This document shows positions 1 through 9,076 of a DNA stretch of 64,000 nt, piece by piece. The notes below the pieces were generated by a model that did no database searches, was not told the DNA's origin, and saw nothing but the letters and a program-made list of their open reading frames with translations. The stretch's first letter is position 1; the number at the start of each line of letters is the position of its first letter. Source of the DNA: Oscillospiraceae bacterium (GTDB taxonomy: Bacteria; Bacillota; Clostridia; Oscillospirales; Ruminococcaceae); assembly GCA_029005335.1 (NCBI GenBank), contig JAQXFT010000022.1, positions 23,822 through 87,821 of the forward strand. Direction: 5' to 3'. Position numbers and translations under genes: made by a program.

Positions 1-899
1 ATAGCATAAGTAGCATATGCAAAGATACGGCGTGCATTTTTTTCTTTGAGAGCATATGCAAGGTCGAGCATAGATTCACCGGAGGAAATAATATCATCAG
101 CAATAAAAATATCCGTGCCGTCAACGGGATTTCCGAGATATTCATGAGCTACAATAGGATTTCTGCCGTCTACTATGGTAGAATAGTCACGTCTTTTATA
201 GAACATACCGAGTTCTACTCCGAGTACGGAGGCATAGTACATATTTCTGTTCAAAGCACCCTCATCAGGGCTTACAATCATGAATTTATCCTTTGTAAGT
301 TCAATATCCCTGATATTTTTTATAACGCTTTTGAGTACCTGATATGTTGGCATAACGTTATCGAAGCCCATAAGCGGAACAGCGTTCTGTACTCTCGGGT
401 CGTGAGCGTCGAAGGTAATTATATTTGAAACACCCATTCTTTCGAGTTCCTGCAAAGCCCATGCACAGTCGAGTGATTCACGGTAATTTCTTCTGTGCTG
501 ACGTCCGCCGTAAAGAATCGGCATAATAACGTTGATTCTGTGAGCCTTACCGCTTGCGGCCTGAATTATACGCTTCAAATCCTGAAAATGGTCATCAGGT
601 GACATACAGTTTTCACGGGAAAAGAGCTTGTATCTGCAGTTATAGTTTCCGACGTCAACTATAATGTAGAGGTCTTTTCCTCTGACAGTGGATTTGATGT
701 ATCCTTTTCCGTCGCCGGAAGCAAAGCGGGGACATTCGGCTTCGATAAGCAGAGTATCAATATCATTTCCGCCCTTTTTAGCCCAGTCAACGAGATAGCT
801 GTTAATTTTCCCTCCGAGTTCCGTTGCACTTTCCATAGCGATAATTCCTACAGGAGCAACGCTTGATTCCTGATTAAATAAAACTTCACTTGCAGTCAT
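1..899 (-). CDS. prs: ribose-phosphate pyrophosphokinase (PRPP synthetase), 3' part missing
   Basis: Makes phosphoribosyl pyrophosphate from ribose 5-phosphate and ATP for nucleotide, histidine and tryptophan synthesis in the cytoplasm. The reading frame runs from ATG at 897-899 off the left edge of the window, so about 299 residues are visible and the C-terminus is missing. A GGRQHRR segment corresponds to the flexible ATP-binding loop of the family. The PRPP-binding signature appears near the visible end as DDIISSG. The gene starts 24 bp after ppa, with GAAAGGA about 9 bp before the ATG, so the two are probably co-transcribed. That makes sense because pyrophosphatase and PRPP synthetase both belong to phosphoryl-transfer metabolism. 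The family assignment is secure; the end of the gene cannot be judged. Confidence 0.93.
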   Translation of the reverse strand, partial: MTASEVLFNQESSVAPVGIIAMESATELGGKINSYLVDWAKKGGNDIDTLLIEAECPRFASGDGKGYIKSTVRGKDLYIIVDVGNYNCRYKLFSRENCMSPDDHFQDLKRIIQAASGKAHRINVIMPILYGGRQHRRNYRESLDCAWALQELERMGVSNIITFDAHDPRVQNAVPLMGFDNVMPTYQVLKSVIKNIRDIELTKDKFMIVSPDEGALNRNMYYASVLGVELGMFYKRRDYSTIVDGRNPIVAHEYLGNPVDGTDIFIADDIISSGESMLDLAYALKEKNARRIFAYATYA

Positions 900-923
900 A
901 CTGATTATTCCTTTCAAAAACAA

Positions 924-1454
924 TTACTTACAGAATTTATTGATATAGTTGTCTATATCTCCGGCAATGATATTTCTGGCACTCTCTGCATTTTCGATTT
1001 CATCTATAGCAGTAGTTTTATTTTCGAGTTCCTTATAGACCTTGAAGAAATGAATCATTTCTTCAAAAACGTGCTTAGGGAGTTCATCAATATCGGTATA
1101 TGTATTATAGTTGGGGTCATCGAAGGGGATAGCGATAATTTTGTCATCATGCTTACCGCTGTCCATCATTCTTATAACTCCTATAGGATAGCATCTCACG
1201 AGGGTATGAGGGTAGAGAGATTCAGAGCATATAACCAGTACGTCAAGCGGGTCATTATCGTCAGCATATGTACGGGGTATAAGGCCGTAATTTGCAGGAT
1301 AGTGAGTAGAGGTATAGAGGATTCTGTCCATTTTTATGAAGCCTGTTGCCTTATCAAGCTCATATTTTACTTTGCTTCCCTTTGGAATTTCGACAACAGC
1401 GAAGAAATCATCAGGGCTTATACGCTTGGGGTCGATATTATGCCAGATATTCAA
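924..1454 (-). CDS. ppa: inorganic pyrophosphatase, soluble family I
   Basis: Hydrolyses pyrophosphate released by biosynthetic reactions, pulling them forward. The protein has the family I signature DNDPLDVLV and the conserved stretches SKVKYELDK and HYPANYG. I place the start at the TTG at 1452-1454, because AAGAAGGA lies 7 bp upstream and the resulting 176 residues match the usual family length. A longer open frame reaches back to another TTG at 1572-1574, but a good promoter (1525..1552) lies inside that extension, so the extension would not be transcribed. The gene leads a two-gene operon with prs. Family and function are certain; the TTG start is well supported but inferred. Confidence 0.93.
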   Translation of the reverse strand: MNIWHNIDPKRISPDDFFAVVEIPKGSKVKYELDKATGFIKMDRILYTSTHYPANYGLIPRTYADDNDPLDVLVICSESLYPHTLVRCYPIGVIRMMDSGKHDDKIIAIPFDDPNYNTYTDIDELPKHVFEEMIHFFKVYKELENKTTAIDEIENAESARNIIAGDIDNYINKFCK

Positions 1455-1524
1455 AATCAAATCCTTCTTTCTTAAAAAATACTCAGGCTGAATCATTTGA
1501 AAAATACAAAATGCCTTTATTATT

Positions 1525-1552
1525 AGTATATCATTTTTCAGGGATTTGTCAA
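1525..1552 (-). promoter_or_regulatory. sigma-A promoter of ppa-prs
   Basis: On the minus strand the -35 is TTGACA (1547..1552) and the -10 is TATACT (1525..1530), with a 16-bp spacer. Transcription should start near 1518, upstream of the TTG start of ppa at 1454. Confidence 0.8.
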
Positions 1553-1708
1553 TAAGAGATTGAAAATTCGGCAATCTAATATAATTTTACACAGATTTAT
1601 TATAGATTTTGCATTTTTTTGTAAAGCTCCGGATACGAGGGACATATTATATATATTATAAAATTCATAATTTGTTTTTTTACCGGACTGTATTTTTTAA
1701 AAATACTA

Positions 1709-1737
1709 TTGAAAAAATTTTTCGGGAATGTTATAAT
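1709..1737 (+). promoter_or_regulatory. sigma-A promoter of the LacI-sensor diguanylate cyclase
   Basis: TTGAAA (1709..1714), 17-bp spacer, TATAAT (1732..1737), with a TG extended -10. The start site near 1744 leaves too little leader for translation to begin at the TTG at 1757. This favours the TTG at 1790. Confidence 0.8.
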
Positions 1738-1789
1738 TATATAAGAATTTTTCGGTTTGGTTCAATTTTATAGAAAAGAAGTGATTTGT

Positions 1790-3733
1790 TTGAAAAGATA
1801 TATCAATATAGCTGTTATAGTTTCGGGTATCGATGAATATTATCAGAGCTGTATCCTTGAGGGTATTCAGAAATTTGCTCTTTCACATCAGATAAACCTT
1901 GCACATTTTATAGCCTTCGGCGGAACAATGTTCGATACAAAGCATGATACCGGTGAATATAATATATTTTCGCTTCCTGATTTTTCATATTTTGACGGGG
2001 CAATTCTGCTGTTGAATACAATATCATCATCTTCCGAGGCAGAGAGCATAATATCCAGAATAAAGCAGGCTGGAATACCTGCTGTAAGCATAGACCGTGA
2101 TATTCCTGAATTTTATCATATCGGCATTGACAATTCCTCAGCTATGGAAAAAATTGTTGAACACTTTATAAATTATCATGGCTTCAGGACATTCAACTAT
2201 ATATCAGGACCCGAAAACAACTCCGAGAGCGTCCAGAGATACAACTCCTTCCGGAAAGTCCTTAAAAAGTATAATCTTCCGTTTGATGACAGAAGGGTGT
2301 ATTTCGGGGATTTCAGAGCATTGAGCGGACGGCAGGCTGCGGAATATTTCCTGTCATCAGGACTTCCTCTTCCGGACGCCGTAATATCTGCAAATGATGT
2401 TATGGCAGTCTCTGCAATGAGCGTTTTTGAGGAGCATAACTTAAAGATTCCGAATGATGTATGCTTTTCGGGCTTTGATAATACATATGATGCAAGGAAT
2501 TATTCTCCGGAGCTTACTTCAATCCAGAGACCTCTTTCCGAATCCGGAATACTTTCATGCAGGATTCTTTATGAACACATAAACGGCAAGAAAACTGAAA
2601 GAAACTTTATTCTCGATATGAAGCCACGCTTTACCCAGAGCTGTGGCTGTCAGAGCTATAATCCCGAAACTTCTGAAAGCTTCCGGAAGCACAACTATAA
2701 AATTCTTGAAAACAATGCTGTATCACGTTCAATGATAAACCGTATGTCATGCCGGCTTATAGACTGCGACAACTTTGAAGAGTATATCGAAAAGCTTAAA
2801 CCTTTTGTAACAGAAATAAAAGCTGAAGAATTTTATCTCTGCCTCTGCGACAACTGGAATGCGGGTATTGATGGCAGTGGGAATTATAATTTTCAGATGA
2901 ATCAGGATTTTTCTGTTGAAAGATATACAGAAAATGTAGTTATACCATGCTCATTCAGAAACGGAAAATTTTCTTCAATACCGTCCTTTGAATCAAAGAA
3001 TATGGTTCCGGATATGTTCAGTGATACCGGAAAAAATAAATTCTATTATTTTGTTCCGCTTCACTTCCGTGAAAGATGTCTCGGCTATCTGGCTATACTC
3101 AACAGTGATTTTCTTATAAAAACTCCGATGTTTCAGACATGGAGTATTACTATATGCAGTTCTCTTGAAAATATCCGCAAAATTGAATGTCTGGACAATG
3201 CAGTAAAAAAGCTTGACAGGCTTTATACTGTTGATACTCTTTCGGGAATATACAACAGAAACGGTTTTAATAATAATTCAACTGAGCTTTTCAACTATTG
3301 CATAAAGCGTAAAAGACCAGTTATGCTTATGTTTATAGATATGGATAATCTTAAGGTTATAAATGACAATTTAGGGCATAAATCCGGAGATTCCGCTATT
3401 CACGCTATTGCTGAGGCTATAAGGGATTCCTGTACGAATGGCGAGGTATACTGCCGGTTCGGAGGAGATGAATTTATAGTATTCGCTGCCGACTATACCG
3501 AAAAGGAAGCACGCATACTTACTGAAAAAATACATGAGAACATAAGAAAAAAATCCGAGAATCTGAATCAGAAATATACCCTTACTGCAAGTATAGGCTA
3601 TCATATACAGATTCCGGACGAAAATACACAGATTTTTCAGCTTGTAACAATCGCCGACCATGTAATGTATGAACAGAAGAAGAAAAAAAAGAAATCCAGA
3701 TATCTTAAAAAATCAGGTGAAAAAAATGAATAA
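1790..3733 (+). CDS. soluble diguanylate cyclase with LacI-type ligand-binding sensor
   Basis: Predicted to make cyclic di-GMP from two GTP. Roughly the first 280 residues are a periplasmic-binding-protein type I fold of the LacI family (SGIDEYYQSC near the start, DAVISANDVMAV and VCFSGFDN near its end). There is no DNA-binding helix-turn-helix and no membrane segment. A linker region of about 200 residues follows, then a GGDEF domain with intact GGDEF in RFGGDEFIVF. The upstream inhibitory RxxD site is replaced by TNGE, so product inhibition through the I-site is unlikely. I choose the TTG at 1790, with AGAAGTG upstream, over the TTG at 1757. The 3' end overlaps the next gene by 8 bp. A sugar ligand is likely from the family, but its identity is unknown. 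Confidence 0.85.
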   Translation: MKRYINIAVIVSGIDEYYQSCILEGIQKFALSHQINLAHFIAFGGTMFDTKHDTGEYNIFSLPDFSYFDGAILLLNTISSSSEAESIISRIKQAGIPAVSIDRDIPEFYHIGIDNSSAMEKIVEHFINYHGFRTFNYISGPENNSESVQRYNSFRKVLKKYNLPFDDRRVYFGDFRALSGRQAAEYFLSSGLPLPDAVISANDVMAVSAMSVFEEHNLKIPNDVCFSGFDNTYDARNYSPELTSIQRPLSESGILSCRILYEHINGKKTERNFILDMKPRFTQSCGCQSYNPETSESFRKHNYKILENNAVSRSMINRMSCRLIDCDNFEEYIEKLKPFVTEIKAEEFYLCLCDNWNAGIDGSGNYNFQMNQDFSVERYTENVVIPCSFRNGKFSSIPSFESKNMVPDMFSDTGKNKFYYFVPLHFRERCLGYLAILNSDFLIKTPMFQTWSITICSSLENIRKIECLDNAVKKLDRLYTVDTLSGIYNRNGFNNNSTELFNYCIKRKRPVMLMFIDMDNLKVINDNLGHKSGDSAIHAIAEAIRDSCTNGEVYCRFGGDEFIVFAADYTEKEARILTEKIHENIRKKSENLNQKYTLTASIGYHIQIPDENTQIFQLVTIADHVMYEQKKKKKKSRYLKKSGEKNE

Positions 3734-4715
3734 CAGAATGACAGTATATAACTACAGGGATTTTGACGAGGGAAAGTATTTCAGAAAGTATTCTGCCGAA
3801 TATGGAATAGAAATAAATCCTTTACCTTTTACTCCGGATTTGTCAACCGTAAAATTAAGTGAAGATTCATCATTTGTAAATGTTATAACTACTCCGGTAA
3901 ATGCTGAGCTTCTGGATAAATTCAGGTCGTGCGGAGTTGAATATATAGTTACACGTACAATAGGCTATGACCATATAGATACAGAATATGCAAAAAAGCT
4001 GGGAATAAAAATTGCCAATACACCTTATGACCCTGAGGGTGTTTCGGAATATACAATAATGCTGATGCTTATGTGCATACGCCGTCTGAAATCAATACTC
4101 ATGAGGGGAGAAATACAGGATTTTACTCTCAAAGGTATTCTTGGAAAGGAACTCGGAAGCATGACTGCAGGTGTAATAGGCACGGGAAGAATCGGTACAC
4201 GTCTTATAAAGAATCTTTCCGGATTCGGGTGCAGAATACTTGCAAGCTCTCCGCATGAAAATCCGGAGGTGAAAAAATATGCTGAATATACCAGCCTTGA
4301 AAATCTTATAAGGGAATCTGATATTATAACGCTTCATGCACCACTTTCAGAAAATACAAGGAATATAATCAGCAGTGATACCATATCGCAGATGAAGGAC
4401 GGAGTAATTATAATCAATACTGCCAGAGGCGGACTTATTGATATGGACGCTCTTATTGAGGGAATAGAATCCGGAAAAATAGGCTCAGCCGGTCTTGATG
4501 TAGTGGGAAATGAATCAGAAATCTGCTACTACGACAGACGTGAAGCTGTTCTTCACAACAGACAGCTCTATACTCTCAGAAGTATGCCCAATGTAATAAT
4601 TACTCATCATATGGCATTCTATACTGAAAACTGTGTTGAAACTATGGTAAGGGATTCGATAAGAGGAGCTTTCTGCAGTCTCAGCAATAAAGAAAATCCA
4701 TGGCTTATACCATAA
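3726..4715 (+). CDS. D-lactate dehydrogenase (2-hydroxyacid dehydrogenase, VanH-like)
   Basis: NAD-dependent reduction of pyruvate to D-lactate is the likely reaction. The protein has 329 residues. It has a nucleotide-binding GTGRIG near residue 147. The catalytic arginine is in NTARGGLID, the glutamate follows in VVGNE, and the histidine is in ITHHMAF. The N-terminal region YRDFDEGKYF and the TIGYDHID segment are typical of the D-lactate dehydrogenase/VanH branch rather than of phosphoglycerate dehydrogenase. The ATG at 3726 has AGGTGA upstream and overlaps the end of the cyclase gene by 8 bp, so the two are translationally coupled. Another D-2-hydroxyacid substrate is possible. Confidence 0.85.
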   Translation: MNNRMTVYNYRDFDEGKYFRKYSAEYGIEINPLPFTPDLSTVKLSEDSSFVNVITTPVNAELLDKFRSCGVEYIVTRTIGYDHIDTEYAKKLGIKIANTPYDPEGVSEYTIMLMLMCIRRLKSILMRGEIQDFTLKGILGKELGSMTAGVIGTGRIGTRLIKNLSGFGCRILASSPHENPEVKKYAEYTSLENLIRESDIITLHAPLSENTRNIISSDTISQMKDGVIIINTARGGLIDMDALIEGIESGKIGSAGLDVVGNESEICYYDRREAVLHNRQLYTLRSMPNVIITHHMAFYTENCVETMVRDSIRGAFCSLSNKENPWLIP

Positions 4716-4744
4716 AAAACGGGCGGGAAAAGTCGCCCGTTTTT
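4716..4744. terminator. bidirectional terminator between D-lactate dehydrogenase and mreB
   Basis: A-run, GGGCG stem, short loop, CGCCC stem and T-run. Symmetric A and T tracts let it work for both converging genes. It abuts both stop codons. Confidence 0.85.
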
Positions 4745-5762
4745 ATCTGTATTTGTATACAGGAACATTCTCAAAGCCATCAAGAAGCTTGTCAGTCTCA
4801 TTGAATGCAACGCAAGTACCCTTTGCGACACAATTCATAGGGTCATCAGCAATACGGCAGTCAATTCCGAGAGTTCTCTTTATAAGGGGGCATAATCCGC
4901 CCAGAAGAGCTCCGCCTCCTGTAAGAATTATTCCGTTTGCATGAATATCGCCGACAAGCTCCGGAGGAGTATCTCCCAGAACCTTTCTTATAGCTTCGAG
5001 TATTGCAAATACTTCATCTTCAATAGCGTTATAAAGCTCGACTTCATTCAGATTTATAGTTTCCGGAAGTCCTCTTAAAAGATTCCTTCCCTTTACCGGT
5101 ATTGATATTTCAACATTGGGGTCATAGAGATTTGCAAGATGTATTTTCAGATATTCGGCAGTTCTTTCACCGATAAGAAGCCTGTATCTGTTCTGGATAT
5201 ATCTGATAATTGCACGGTCTATACAGTTACCTGCAATTTTTATGGTATGTGAGGCTACGATACCGTTCATTGATACTATGGCTACATTTGTAGTACCTCC
5301 GCCGATATCGACAACCAGATTTCCCTTTGCATCGGCAATATTGATTCCTGCACCAATAGCAGCGGAAACAGGCTCCTGAATCATATAAACCTGTCTCGCA
5401 CCGGCACTTCGGGCGGCATCTGCAGCAGCACGGCTTTCAACATCAGTTATATAAGATGGTATGCATATTATTATACGTGGTTTTATAAGCTGGTATCCGG
5501 CTACTTTAAGAATAAATTCACGTATCATACTTCTTGCCAGATCGTCATCAGATATAACACCTTCACTTATCGGGTGTACTACAGATATATAATCGGGATT
5601 TCTTCCAATCATCTTATAAGCCTCCTTGCCGACGGCAAGAACTCTCTCTGTATATGTATTATATGCTATAACAGAAGGCTCATTGAGAATCACTCCTCTT
5701 TTTCCCATAGTAATAACGATGTTGGAAGTACCCAAATCTATTCCTATATCAGCATTTGCCAT
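4743..5762 (-). CDS. mreB: MreB-family actin-like cell shape protein
   Basis: Bacterial actin homologue that polymerises under the membrane and positions cell-wall synthesis. The 339 residues carry the actin nucleotide-binding signatures: phosphate-1 loop IGIDLGTSN at the start, phosphate-2 VVDIGGGTTN near residue 160, and adenosine motif GIILTGGGALLGG near residue 285. The start is the ATG at 5760-5762 with AGGAG 7 bp before it. The gene begins 1 bp after the recD2 stop codon, so it is read from the recD2 operon. It stands away from mreC and mreD, so it may be an Mbl/MreBH-type paralogue rather than the main MreB. Confidence 0.9.
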   Translation of the reverse strand: MANADIGIDLGTSNIVITMGKRGVILNEPSVIAYNTYTERVLAVGKEAYKMIGRNPDYISVVHPISEGVISDDDLARSMIREFILKVAGYQLIKPRIIICIPSYITDVESRAAADAARSAGARQVYMIQEPVSAAIGAGINIADAKGNLVVDIGGGTTNVAIVSMNGIVASHTIKIAGNCIDRAIIRYIQNRYRLLIGERTAEYLKIHLANLYDPNVEISIPVKGRNLLRGLPETINLNEVELYNAIEDEVFAILEAIRKVLGDTPPELVGDIHANGIILTGGGALLGGLCPLIKRTLGIDCRIADDPMNCVAKGTCVAFNETDKLLDGFENVPVYKYR

Positions 5763-5763
5763 T

Positions 5764-7971
5764 TTAATTCTCCTTTTTATTTTCACGGAGCATATACGAA
5801 AGACAAGTATATCTCAGTGTTTTTTTGCTGTTGTCAATCATTTCGGTTATATCATCTTCAGTCCCTATAAGAATCAGAAGCTTTTTTGCACGGGTTACAG
5901 CGGTATACAGAAGATTTCTGTAGCAGAGCTTTTTGAACTCACATGTAACCGGCATTATAACTGCATCAAATTCACAGCCCTGACTTTTGTGAACTGTTAC
6001 AGCATATGCAAGCTCAAGCTGTGAGAGCATATCAGATGTATATAAAGCGGTTTTCCCGTCAAAATTAACGGTAACTTCTCCGGAGCTTTTATTAATGCTT
6101 TCTATGCGTCCTATATCTCCGTTATAAATTCCCATACCGTTTTCCTCGTCCTTATACCAGACTATATCGTAATTATTTTTTATCTGCATGACCTTATCGC
6201 CCTCACGGAGAGTATAAAGATGGTTTTTGATTTCAGATTTCTGATTGCTTTCGGGATTGAGATTTTTCTGCAGGAAGCGGTTTATTTCGATAACTCCGAG
6301 AAGACCTTTTTTTGACGGGGAAAGAATCTGTATGTTATCAAGCGGAGAGTAATTATATGCATTCGGCAGGCGGGTTTTTATAAGGTCGGAAATAAGATTC
6401 AGAATATTATTGCAGTCTGTACGTCTGAAGAAAAAGAAATCACTGTCATGACGTGAAAGCTCCGGTTTTTTTCCGTTTATGATTTTGTGGGCATTTGTGA
6501 CTATACAGCTTGATTTTGCCTGACGGAATATTTCTTTAAGCTCTACAACGGGAATTGCTTCGCTGTCGATTATATCTTTCAGAAGATTTCCTGCTCCGAC
6601 TGAGGGGAGCTGGTCGCTGTCGCCTACCATTATTATTTTACATTCAGGACGCAGTGCATGAATCAGACTGGAAAAAAGCTGTACATCGACCATTGACATT
6701 TCGTCTATGATTATAACATCACATGGCAGAGGATTTGATTCATCATGCAGGAATTTCTGCTTTCCGAATGAATTGAATCCGACCTCAAGAAGCCGGTGAA
6801 TTGTTTTTGACTCGTGACCGGTAAGCTCAGTCATTCTCTTTGAGGCACGTCCTGTCGGAGCTGTAAGAACTACATCATAGTCCATTTTTTCAAATATGGA
6901 GATTATTGCATTTATAGATGTTGTTTTACCAGTACCGGGGCCTCCTGTCATGACGAGAACTCCCTTTTCAATGGCTTCGGAAATAGCTTTTCTTTGAAGG
7001 GCTTCATATTTTATATTGTTTTCGGATTCCTCAATATCTATAAGAAAATCGCAGTCGATATTTTCCGTAATACCGTAATTTACAATGGTATTGAGTCTGT
7101 TTGCAATAAAACGTTCTGCATAATAGTATTCGGGAAGGTATACAAATTCACGTTCTTTTTTTACATATTCAAAAAGCTCATTTTCCTCCAGTGCATAGCT
7201 GTATGTATCATAGAAATCAGATTCTGACACATCAAGGAACATACAGGCTTTTTCGCACAGTCTGTCAAGCGGAACGCATGAATGTCCCCCAAGAGCATTC
7301 TGACTGAGAATATATTGTATTCCGGCAATAATTCTTCTTTTGTCATTTCTTTGGAAATTCTGTTCAGAAGCTATGATGTCAGCCTTTGCAAAATCAAGCT
7401 CAATATCATTTCCGCACATACAGTAAGGATTTTTTCTGATAGTTTCAACAGTATCTTCACCGAATTTCTGATAAGCCCTCATTGCAAACTGCGACCTTAT
7501 ACCGTACTGCATGAGATATGAGGCAACATTTCTCAGTGCAAAGAGCTTTTTTATTTCAGTCTTTATTACTTTGTATTTTTTAGGTGAGATTCCCTTTATT
7601 TCCATAAGTCTGTCAGGAGTCTTCTCCATGATTTCAAGGGTATCCTTTCCGAAAACCGCAACTATACGCTTTGCCAGAACAGCACCTATACCCTTTATAG
7701 CTCCCGATGCAAGATACTTTTCAATATTTACCGTATCATCAGGAAGCTTCCGTTCGCAGTATACAGCACAAAACTGCTTTCCGAATCTGGGGTGCAGGGT
7801 ATAGGTTCCCTCCACTGAAAGAAGCTCTCCGCATTCTATATCTCCAAGCTCTCCGACAACCGTCACAAGCTCATCGCCTGAATTTATATCAAGGACGATA
7901 TATCCGTTAGCTTCATTTTTAAAGATAATGTTTTCAACAGTTCCCTCAATCCTTATATTTGTTTGTTCCAT
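5764..7971 (-). CDS. recD2: ATP-dependent DNA helicase RecD2
   Basis: Superfamily 1B 5'-3' helicase involved in DNA repair and replication-fork stability. The 735 residues have an N-terminal OB-like region (IRIEGTVENIIF), helix-hairpin-helix-like repeats around 100-200, and Walker A GGPGTGKTTS near residue 342. Walker B follows in DEMSMVD, then VGDSDQLPSVGAGNLL, and the C-terminal motif YAVTVHKSQG. There is no RecBC partner nearby, as expected for the RecD2 class. The chosen ATG at 7969-7971 has GGAAAGGA upstream; an in-frame start 10 codons earlier lacks a site. It follows a small membrane protein by 43 bp and precedes mreB. Confidence 0.93.
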   Translation of the reverse strand: MEQTNIRIEGTVENIIFKNEANGYIVLDINSGDELVTVVGELGDIECGELLSVEGTYTLHPRFGKQFCAVYCERKLPDDTVNIEKYLASGAIKGIGAVLAKRIVAVFGKDTLEIMEKTPDRLMEIKGISPKKYKVIKTEIKKLFALRNVASYLMQYGIRSQFAMRAYQKFGEDTVETIRKNPYCMCGNDIELDFAKADIIASEQNFQRNDKRRIIAGIQYILSQNALGGHSCVPLDRLCEKACMFLDVSESDFYDTYSYALEENELFEYVKKEREFVYLPEYYYAERFIANRLNTIVNYGITENIDCDFLIDIEESENNIKYEALQRKAISEAIEKGVLVMTGGPGTGKTTSINAIISIFEKMDYDVVLTAPTGRASKRMTELTGHESKTIHRLLEVGFNSFGKQKFLHDESNPLPCDVIIIDEMSMVDVQLFSSLIHALRPECKIIMVGDSDQLPSVGAGNLLKDIIDSEAIPVVELKEIFRQAKSSCIVTNAHKIINGKKPELSRHDSDFFFFRRTDCNNILNLISDLIKTRLPNAYNYSPLDNIQILSPSKKGLLGVIEINRFLQKNLNPESNQKSEIKNHLYTLREGDKVMQIKNNYDIVWYKDEENGMGIYNGDIGRIESINKSSGEVTVNFDGKTALYTSDMLSQLELAYAVTVHKSQGCEFDAVIMPVTCEFKKLCYRNLLYTAVTRAKKLLILIGTEDDITEMIDNSKKTLRYTCLSYMLRENKKEN

Positions 7972-8014
7972 AGCATAATCCTTTCCGGAAATATTATTCA
8001 CATCAACTATTATA

Positions 8015-8350
8015 CTATCTTTTATTCATGATTGCAAATGATTCTGAAAAATATTTTTCAAGCTCATCGGGAGCAAGAAAAACAGCATTTTCATGATTCA
8101 GACAGAATCTTTCACAAAATTCCGTATGTACCGAATCCGCACCGCAGTTCAGCAGAATAATATCTGCTTCAGTCTGCTCCAGAGCATCGGAAATACGTTC
8201 TCTCAGAGAATCGTCATCAGCCATGACCGGTATTACTGCAAAGTAACATTCCCTGCGGTTTCTGAAAATACATTCCGCAAAAAGGGATACTCCCTCAGCT
8301 ACTGCGATAACCGTAATTATGAGTATTGCTGTAAGTACTGCACCATCCAT
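8015..8350 (-). CDS. small hypothetical protein with N-terminal membrane helix
   Basis: I do not recognise this 111-residue protein. One hydrophobic segment covers roughly residues 4-25 (AVLTAILIITVIAVAEGVSL). The remainder is a soluble alpha/beta-looking region containing three cysteines. The ATG at 8348-8350 has AGGTGA upstream. It is the first gene of the operon running into recD2 and mreB. Nothing shows a role; it may be a membrane-anchored accessory protein. Confidence 0.6.
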   Translation of the reverse strand: MDGAVLTAILIITVIAVAEGVSLFAECIFRNRRECYFAVIPVMADDDSLRERISDALEQTEADIILLNCGADSVHTEFCERFCLNHENAVFLAPDELEKYFSESFAIMNKR

Positions 8351-8377
8351 ATAAATCACCTCATGTTTTTTTATGAT

Positions 8378-8407
8378 ATTATATGACAGTACTGAAAAAA
8401 ATGTTAA
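8378..8407 (-). promoter_or_regulatory. probable promoter of the small protein-recD2-mreB operon
   Basis: Minus strand TTAACA (8402..8407), 18-bp spacer, TATAAT (8378..8383), just upstream of the 8350 start. The -35 overlaps the last codons of the tetR-like gene. Confidence 0.55.
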
Positions 8408-8934
8408 TTCTGATTTATATATCTGCTTATTATTACCTCTGAAAATTCAGCAAGGGCAGTATATACCTTTTCGATATTGTCATTCTTATACTTTATGGCA
8501 GTATGAAACGAACCTTGTATTACATAGGTAAGCATCATCTGTTTTTCAAAGCTGTCATCTTTTTTGAGAGTACGCTTTTTTATCTCCTGTTCGATTTTGT
8601 CAACAAGCTTTCCTGAACGTATATCCGAAAATAATATTGATATTACGTCATGACGGCGGTAAAATGCCGTTACAATTTCCTTTGTAAGCTTTGAAGGCTC
8701 TGTAAAAATGCAGTCAAGAGATGTAAGCTCATCAAAAATTTCCTGAATAGTATTGTTTTCAACCTCATCAGCAAGCTCATATATATCAGAATAGTGAAGA
8801 TAAAAGGTAGCTTTATTTATCATTGCAATTTCTGAAAGCTCCCTGACAGTAATTTTTTCAATTGATTTCTTTTTTCTGAGTTCAAGGAAAGCTTTTTTTA
8901 TGCTCTGCTTTGTTTTTATTACTCTTAAATCCAT
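8404..8934 (-). CDS. TetR-family transcriptional regulator
   Basis: A 176-residue DNA-binding regulator. The N-terminal helix-turn-helix spans about residues 27-50 (ITVRELSEIAMINKATFYLHY), which is the TetR signature. The C-terminal ligand/dimer domain is not assignable to a ligand class. AAAGGAGA lies upstream of the ATG at 8932-8934. It is divergent from glgB across a 142-bp gap, so glgB or itself is a plausible target. I saw no clear palindromic operator in the gap. Confidence 0.85.
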   Translation of the reverse strand: MDLRVIKTKQSIKKAFLELRKKKSIEKITVRELSEIAMINKATFYLHYSDIYELADEVENNTIQEIFDELTSLDCIFTEPSKLTKEIVTAFYRRHDVISILFSDIRSGKLVDKIEQEIKKRTLKKDDSFEKQMMLTYVIQGSFHTAIKYKNDNIEKVYTALAEFSEVIISRYINQN

Positions 8935-9001
8935 AAAGTCTCCTTTCACGACATTTTAAGTAAAAACGTCTGTTATTAAACTTTTTTATATAAATTGACT
9001 C

Positions 9002-9030
9002 TTGAAAACTTCCGGAATTTATATTATAAT
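9002..9030 (+). promoter_or_regulatory. sigma-A promoter of glgB
   Basis: TTGAAA (9002..9007), 17-bp spacer, TATAAT (9025..9030). The start site near 9037 gives a leader of about 40 nt before the glgB ATG. Confidence 0.8.
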
Positions 9031-9076
9031 ATAATTATACTGTATTTATGAATTTTTGTCAAATGGAGATGATAAA

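Noticed and set aside
1455..1574. N-terminal extension of the pyrophosphatase
   Set aside because: The extension contains a strong promoter, has no ribosome site and is not part of the family.
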